A DNA stretch of 7,036 nucleotides from Lachnospiraceae bacterium (lineage in GTDB: Bacteria; Bacillota; Clostridia; Lachnospirales; Lachnospiraceae): NCBI GenBank assembly GCA_900753685.1, contig CAAEAB010000042.1:1-7036 (forward strand), read 5' to 3'. This document shows, in pieces, positions 5,115 through 7,036 of the stretch. The translations under genes and the position numbers were made by a program. Positions within the stretch are counted from its first letter, which is position 1; each line of letters begins with the position of its first letter. Below the pieces are notes generated by a model. It was not told the DNA's origin. It did no database searches and worked only from the letters and a program-made list of their open reading frames with translations.

Positions 5115-6317
5115 ATGGGAACAGCAATCGTAACATTGAAAAAGGGCGAGGGACGGACATTAAAAGTTGGCGGCGCCTGGGTTTTTGATAACGAAATTGA
5201 TACAGTGACGGGTAATTACGAAAACGGCGGCGAGGTGATCGTCCGAGATTTTGACGGATATCCGATGGGAAGGGGCTTTATAAACAATGCGTCGAAAATC
5301 CGTATTCGTATGATGACACGGAATGTGGACCAGGAGATTGACGAAGCATTTCTTAAAATGCGTGTAAAAAATGCCTGGGAGTACCGTAAGAAGGTGATCG
5401 ATACAAAAAGCTGCCGGGTGATTTTCGGTGAGGCTGATTTTCTTCCGGGACTGGTTGTAGATAAATTTTCTGATGTGCTTGTCGTTCAGTCGTTGGCGCT
5501 GGGGATTGATAGATATAAAATACAGATTATTGATTTATTAAAAGAAATTATGGCTGAGGACGGTATCCGGATTCGGGGCGTTTATGAGCGAAGCGACGCG
5601 AAGGTTCGTCAGCAGGAGGGCATGGAACGGGTAAAGGGTTTTATCGGCGAGGCCTTTGAAACGAAGGTGCCGATCGTGGAAAACGGCGTTAAATATATGG
5701 TTGATGTAAAGGATGGCCAGAAAACCGGATTCTTCCTGGATCAGAAGGAAAACCGAAAGGCTGTAGGCGCTTTAAGCCATGGCTTTGAGGTGCTGGACTG
5801 CTTTACTCATACCGGCTCCTTTGCCTTAAATGCAGCTCTCGGAGGCGCGGTTCATGTGACCGGTGTGGACGCTTCCCAGTTGGCGGTGGATCAGGCCCGT
5901 GAAAATGCGGTCATAAACGGTGTGGATTCCTTTGTGGATTTTGTCTGTGCCGACGTTTTTGAATATCTTCCGGCTTTGGAAAAAGAAGGAAAGAAATTTG
6001 ACTTGGTTGTTCTCGACCCTCCGGCGTTTACAAAGTCCAGAAATTCAATTAAAAATGCGGTAAAGGGTTACCGGGAAATCAATATCCGCGGCTTAAAGCT
6101 GGTGAAGGACGGAGGCTATCTGGCGACCTGCTCCTGTTCCCACTTTATGGATTATGAACGGTTTACGGAAACGATTCAGCAGGCGGCCCGCAGCGCTCAT
6201 AAGCGCCTGCGACAGGTGGAATTTCGGACCCAGGCGCCGGACCACCCGATTTTGTGGGCGGCGGATGAGTCTTATTATTTGAAATTTTATATTTTCCAGG
6301 TGTGCGATGAAAAGTAG
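5115..6317 (+). CDS. RlmI-type class I SAM-dependent rRNA methyltransferase with N-terminal PUA domain
   Basis: The 400-residue product matches in length and order the RlmI/YccW family, whose E. coli member makes 5-methylcytosine at position 1962 of 23S rRNA. An RNA-binding PUA domain occupies about residues 1-75 (GEGRTLKVGGAWVFDNEI near its start, then the GRGFINNASKIRIRMM strand). A linking domain carries FGEADFLPGLVVDKF (104-118). The Rossmann methyltransferase domain shows GFFLDQKENR (205-214), SAM-binding motif I LDCFTHTGSFAL (227-238), the acidic VDAS after strand 2 (251-254), DPPAF (301-305) and TCSCSHFM (338-345). In the last, Cys341 is the likely catalytic cysteine by analogy with m5C enzymes. 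The ATG is preceded by GAGGG with 6-base spacing. folC follows 11 bases later, probably in one transcript. The modified base in this organism is inferred only from the family. Confidence 0.9.
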   Translation: MGTAIVTLKKGEGRTLKVGGAWVFDNEIDTVTGNYENGGEVIVRDFDGYPMGRGFINNASKIRIRMMTRNVDQEIDEAFLKMRVKNAWEYRKKVIDTKSCRVIFGEADFLPGLVVDKFSDVLVVQSLALGIDRYKIQIIDLLKEIMAEDGIRIRGVYERSDAKVRQQEGMERVKGFIGEAFETKVPIVENGVKYMVDVKDGQKTGFFLDQKENRKAVGALSHGFEVLDCFTHTGSFALNAALGGAVHVTGVDASQLAVDQARENAVINGVDSFVDFVCADVFEYLPALEKEGKKFDLVVLDPPAFTKSRNSIKNAVKGYREINIRGLKLVKDGGYLATCSCSHFMDYERFTETIQQAARSAHKRLRQVEFRTQAPDHPILWAADESYYLKFYIFQVCDEK

Positions 6318-6328
6318 GTGACAGCAGA

Positions 6329-7036
6329 ATGAATCAAATGACATATGAACAGACAATGGACTGGATACAGCACGTCGGAAAATCAGGCATTGTCCTGGGG
6401 CTTGAGCGGATGGAAGCGCTTTTAAACCGGATGGGACGGCCGGAACGGACGCTGAATATTATCCATGTGGCGGGAACAAATGGAAAGGGTTCCGTCTGTA
6501 CGTTTATTGCAGCAATTCTGGAAGCGGCCGGCTATAAGGTTGGACGATATATATCGCCAACCTTATATGATTATAGAGAGCGGATACAGATTAACGGCGT
6601 TTATATTGAACCGGAGGCGCTGGCAGAAGGCATGAGTTTTATCCGGAATATTTGTGGGACAATGATATCCGACGGCCTGGAAGCTCCGACCATATTTGAG
6701 GTGGAGACAGCCCTTGGCTTTTGGTATTTTAAGAAAAATGGCTGTGACTACGTTGTTCTCGAAACGGGTATGGGCGGCCGGCTCGATTCCACCAATGTGA
6801 TTGAAAATCCAGTGTTGTCGGTCATTACTTCAATTTCCATGGATCATATGGCCCAGCTTGGAAATACGCTTTTAGAAATCGCCTCTGAAAAAGCGGGAAT
6901 ATTGAAAAGGGGAAGCCAGGCCGTACTTTGGCCGCAGAAACCAGAAGCTATGGAGGCGCTTCTGGAGAAATGTCATAAAAAAGATATTTTGCCAGCAGTG
7001 GCAGAGTGGGATAAACTGACGGTCCGTCATCGGCAG
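6329..7036 (+). CDS. folC: Folylpolyglutamate synthase / dihydrofolate synthase, N-terminal part (3' end outside window)
   Basis: FolC adds glutamate to dihydropteroate and/or to reduced folates using ATP, in the Mur-ligase fold, in the cytoplasm. The frame is open to the end of the window and gives 236 residues, a little over half of the usual 420-440. Visible motifs are the ATP loop HVAGTNGKGSVCTF (46-59), the GRYISPTLYDYRERIQING segment (72-90), the IFEVETALGFWYF helix (122-134), VVLETGMGGRLDSTNV (142-157), and SISMDHMAQLGNTLLEIASEKAGI (168-191). In the last, His173 lies near the metal site and Lys188 is the probable carbamylated lysine. Most bacterial FolC proteins have SPHL where this has SPTL. 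AGGTG at 6316-6320, overlapping the previous stop, lies 8 bases before the ATG at 6329; a second ATG at 6338 is too far away. Whether both synthase activities are present cannot be decided from this part. Confidence 0.95.
   Translation, partial: MNQMTYEQTMDWIQHVGKSGIVLGLERMEALLNRMGRPERTLNIIHVAGTNGKGSVCTFIAAILEAAGYKVGRYISPTLYDYRERIQINGVYIEPEALAEGMSFIRNICGTMISDGLEAPTIFEVETALGFWYFKKNGCDYVVLETGMGGRLDSTNVIENPVLSVITSISMDHMAQLGNTLLEIASEKAGILKRGSQAVLWPQKPEAMEALLEKCHKKDILPAVAEWDKLTVRHRQ

Noticed and set aside
1..7036. CRISPR arrays, tRNA/rRNA genes, insertion sequence ends, toxin-antitoxin or defence genes
   Set aside because: No repeated spacer pattern, RNA gene signature, transposase or such protein family was found on either strand.

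Overview
The window looks like ordinary chromosomal DNA from a Gram-positive anaerobe of the class Clostridia, probably Lachnospiraceae or a near relative. The reasons are the strong AGGAGG-type ribosome sites, the occasional TTG start, the AT-rich spacers around moderately GC-rich genes, a fatty-acid gene cluster ending in accA, an L-lactate dehydrogenase, and a FolC with a clostridial-looking SPTLYD motif. The lineage is inferred from gene content and protein style, not from a marker gene.

Layout. (1) Positions 1-1528 (+) hold the 3' end of accA (acetyl-CoA carboxylase carboxyltransferase alpha) and, 9 nt later, a nitronate monooxygenase/FabK-type flavoprotein. Its ribosome site is built on the accA stop codon. 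This is probably the tail of a fatty-acid synthesis operon. (2) Positions 1529-2617 (+) hold a spacer with a long hairpin and a 17-bp perfect palindrome, then an L-lactate dehydrogenase gene of 320 codons that starts at the ATG at 1655. A strong bidirectional terminator separates it from the convergent genes that follow. (3) Positions 2674-4445 (-) hold two DMT/EamA-family ten-helix transporters that overlap by ATGA. They are read from a clear promoter (TATAAT with 17-bp spacing), and the first gene uses a TTG start. (4) Positions 4594-5016 (-) hold a small membrane protein of the putative type IV ABC-transporter (CmpB-like) family. (5) Positions 5115-7036 (+) hold a divergent pair, an RlmI-type PUA/SAM-dependent rRNA methyltransferase and the 5' part of folC (folylpolyglutamate/dihydrofolate synthase), 11 nt apart.

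How the genes work together: AccA supplies malonyl-CoA for lipid synthesis, and the flavoprotein beside it may act in or protect the same pathway. Ldh regenerates NAD+ in fermentation and seems to have its own control. The two DMT proteins may act as a pair or as separate exporters of unknown substrates. The methyltransferase and folC are a translation/one-carbon housekeeping pair. There are no tRNA or rRNA genes, CRISPR arrays, insertion sequences, prophage genes or defence genes. I found no convincing new system. The points most worth checking are the palindrome in front of ldh, the accA-linked flavoprotein with its C-terminal cysteine cluster, and the coupled DMT pair.
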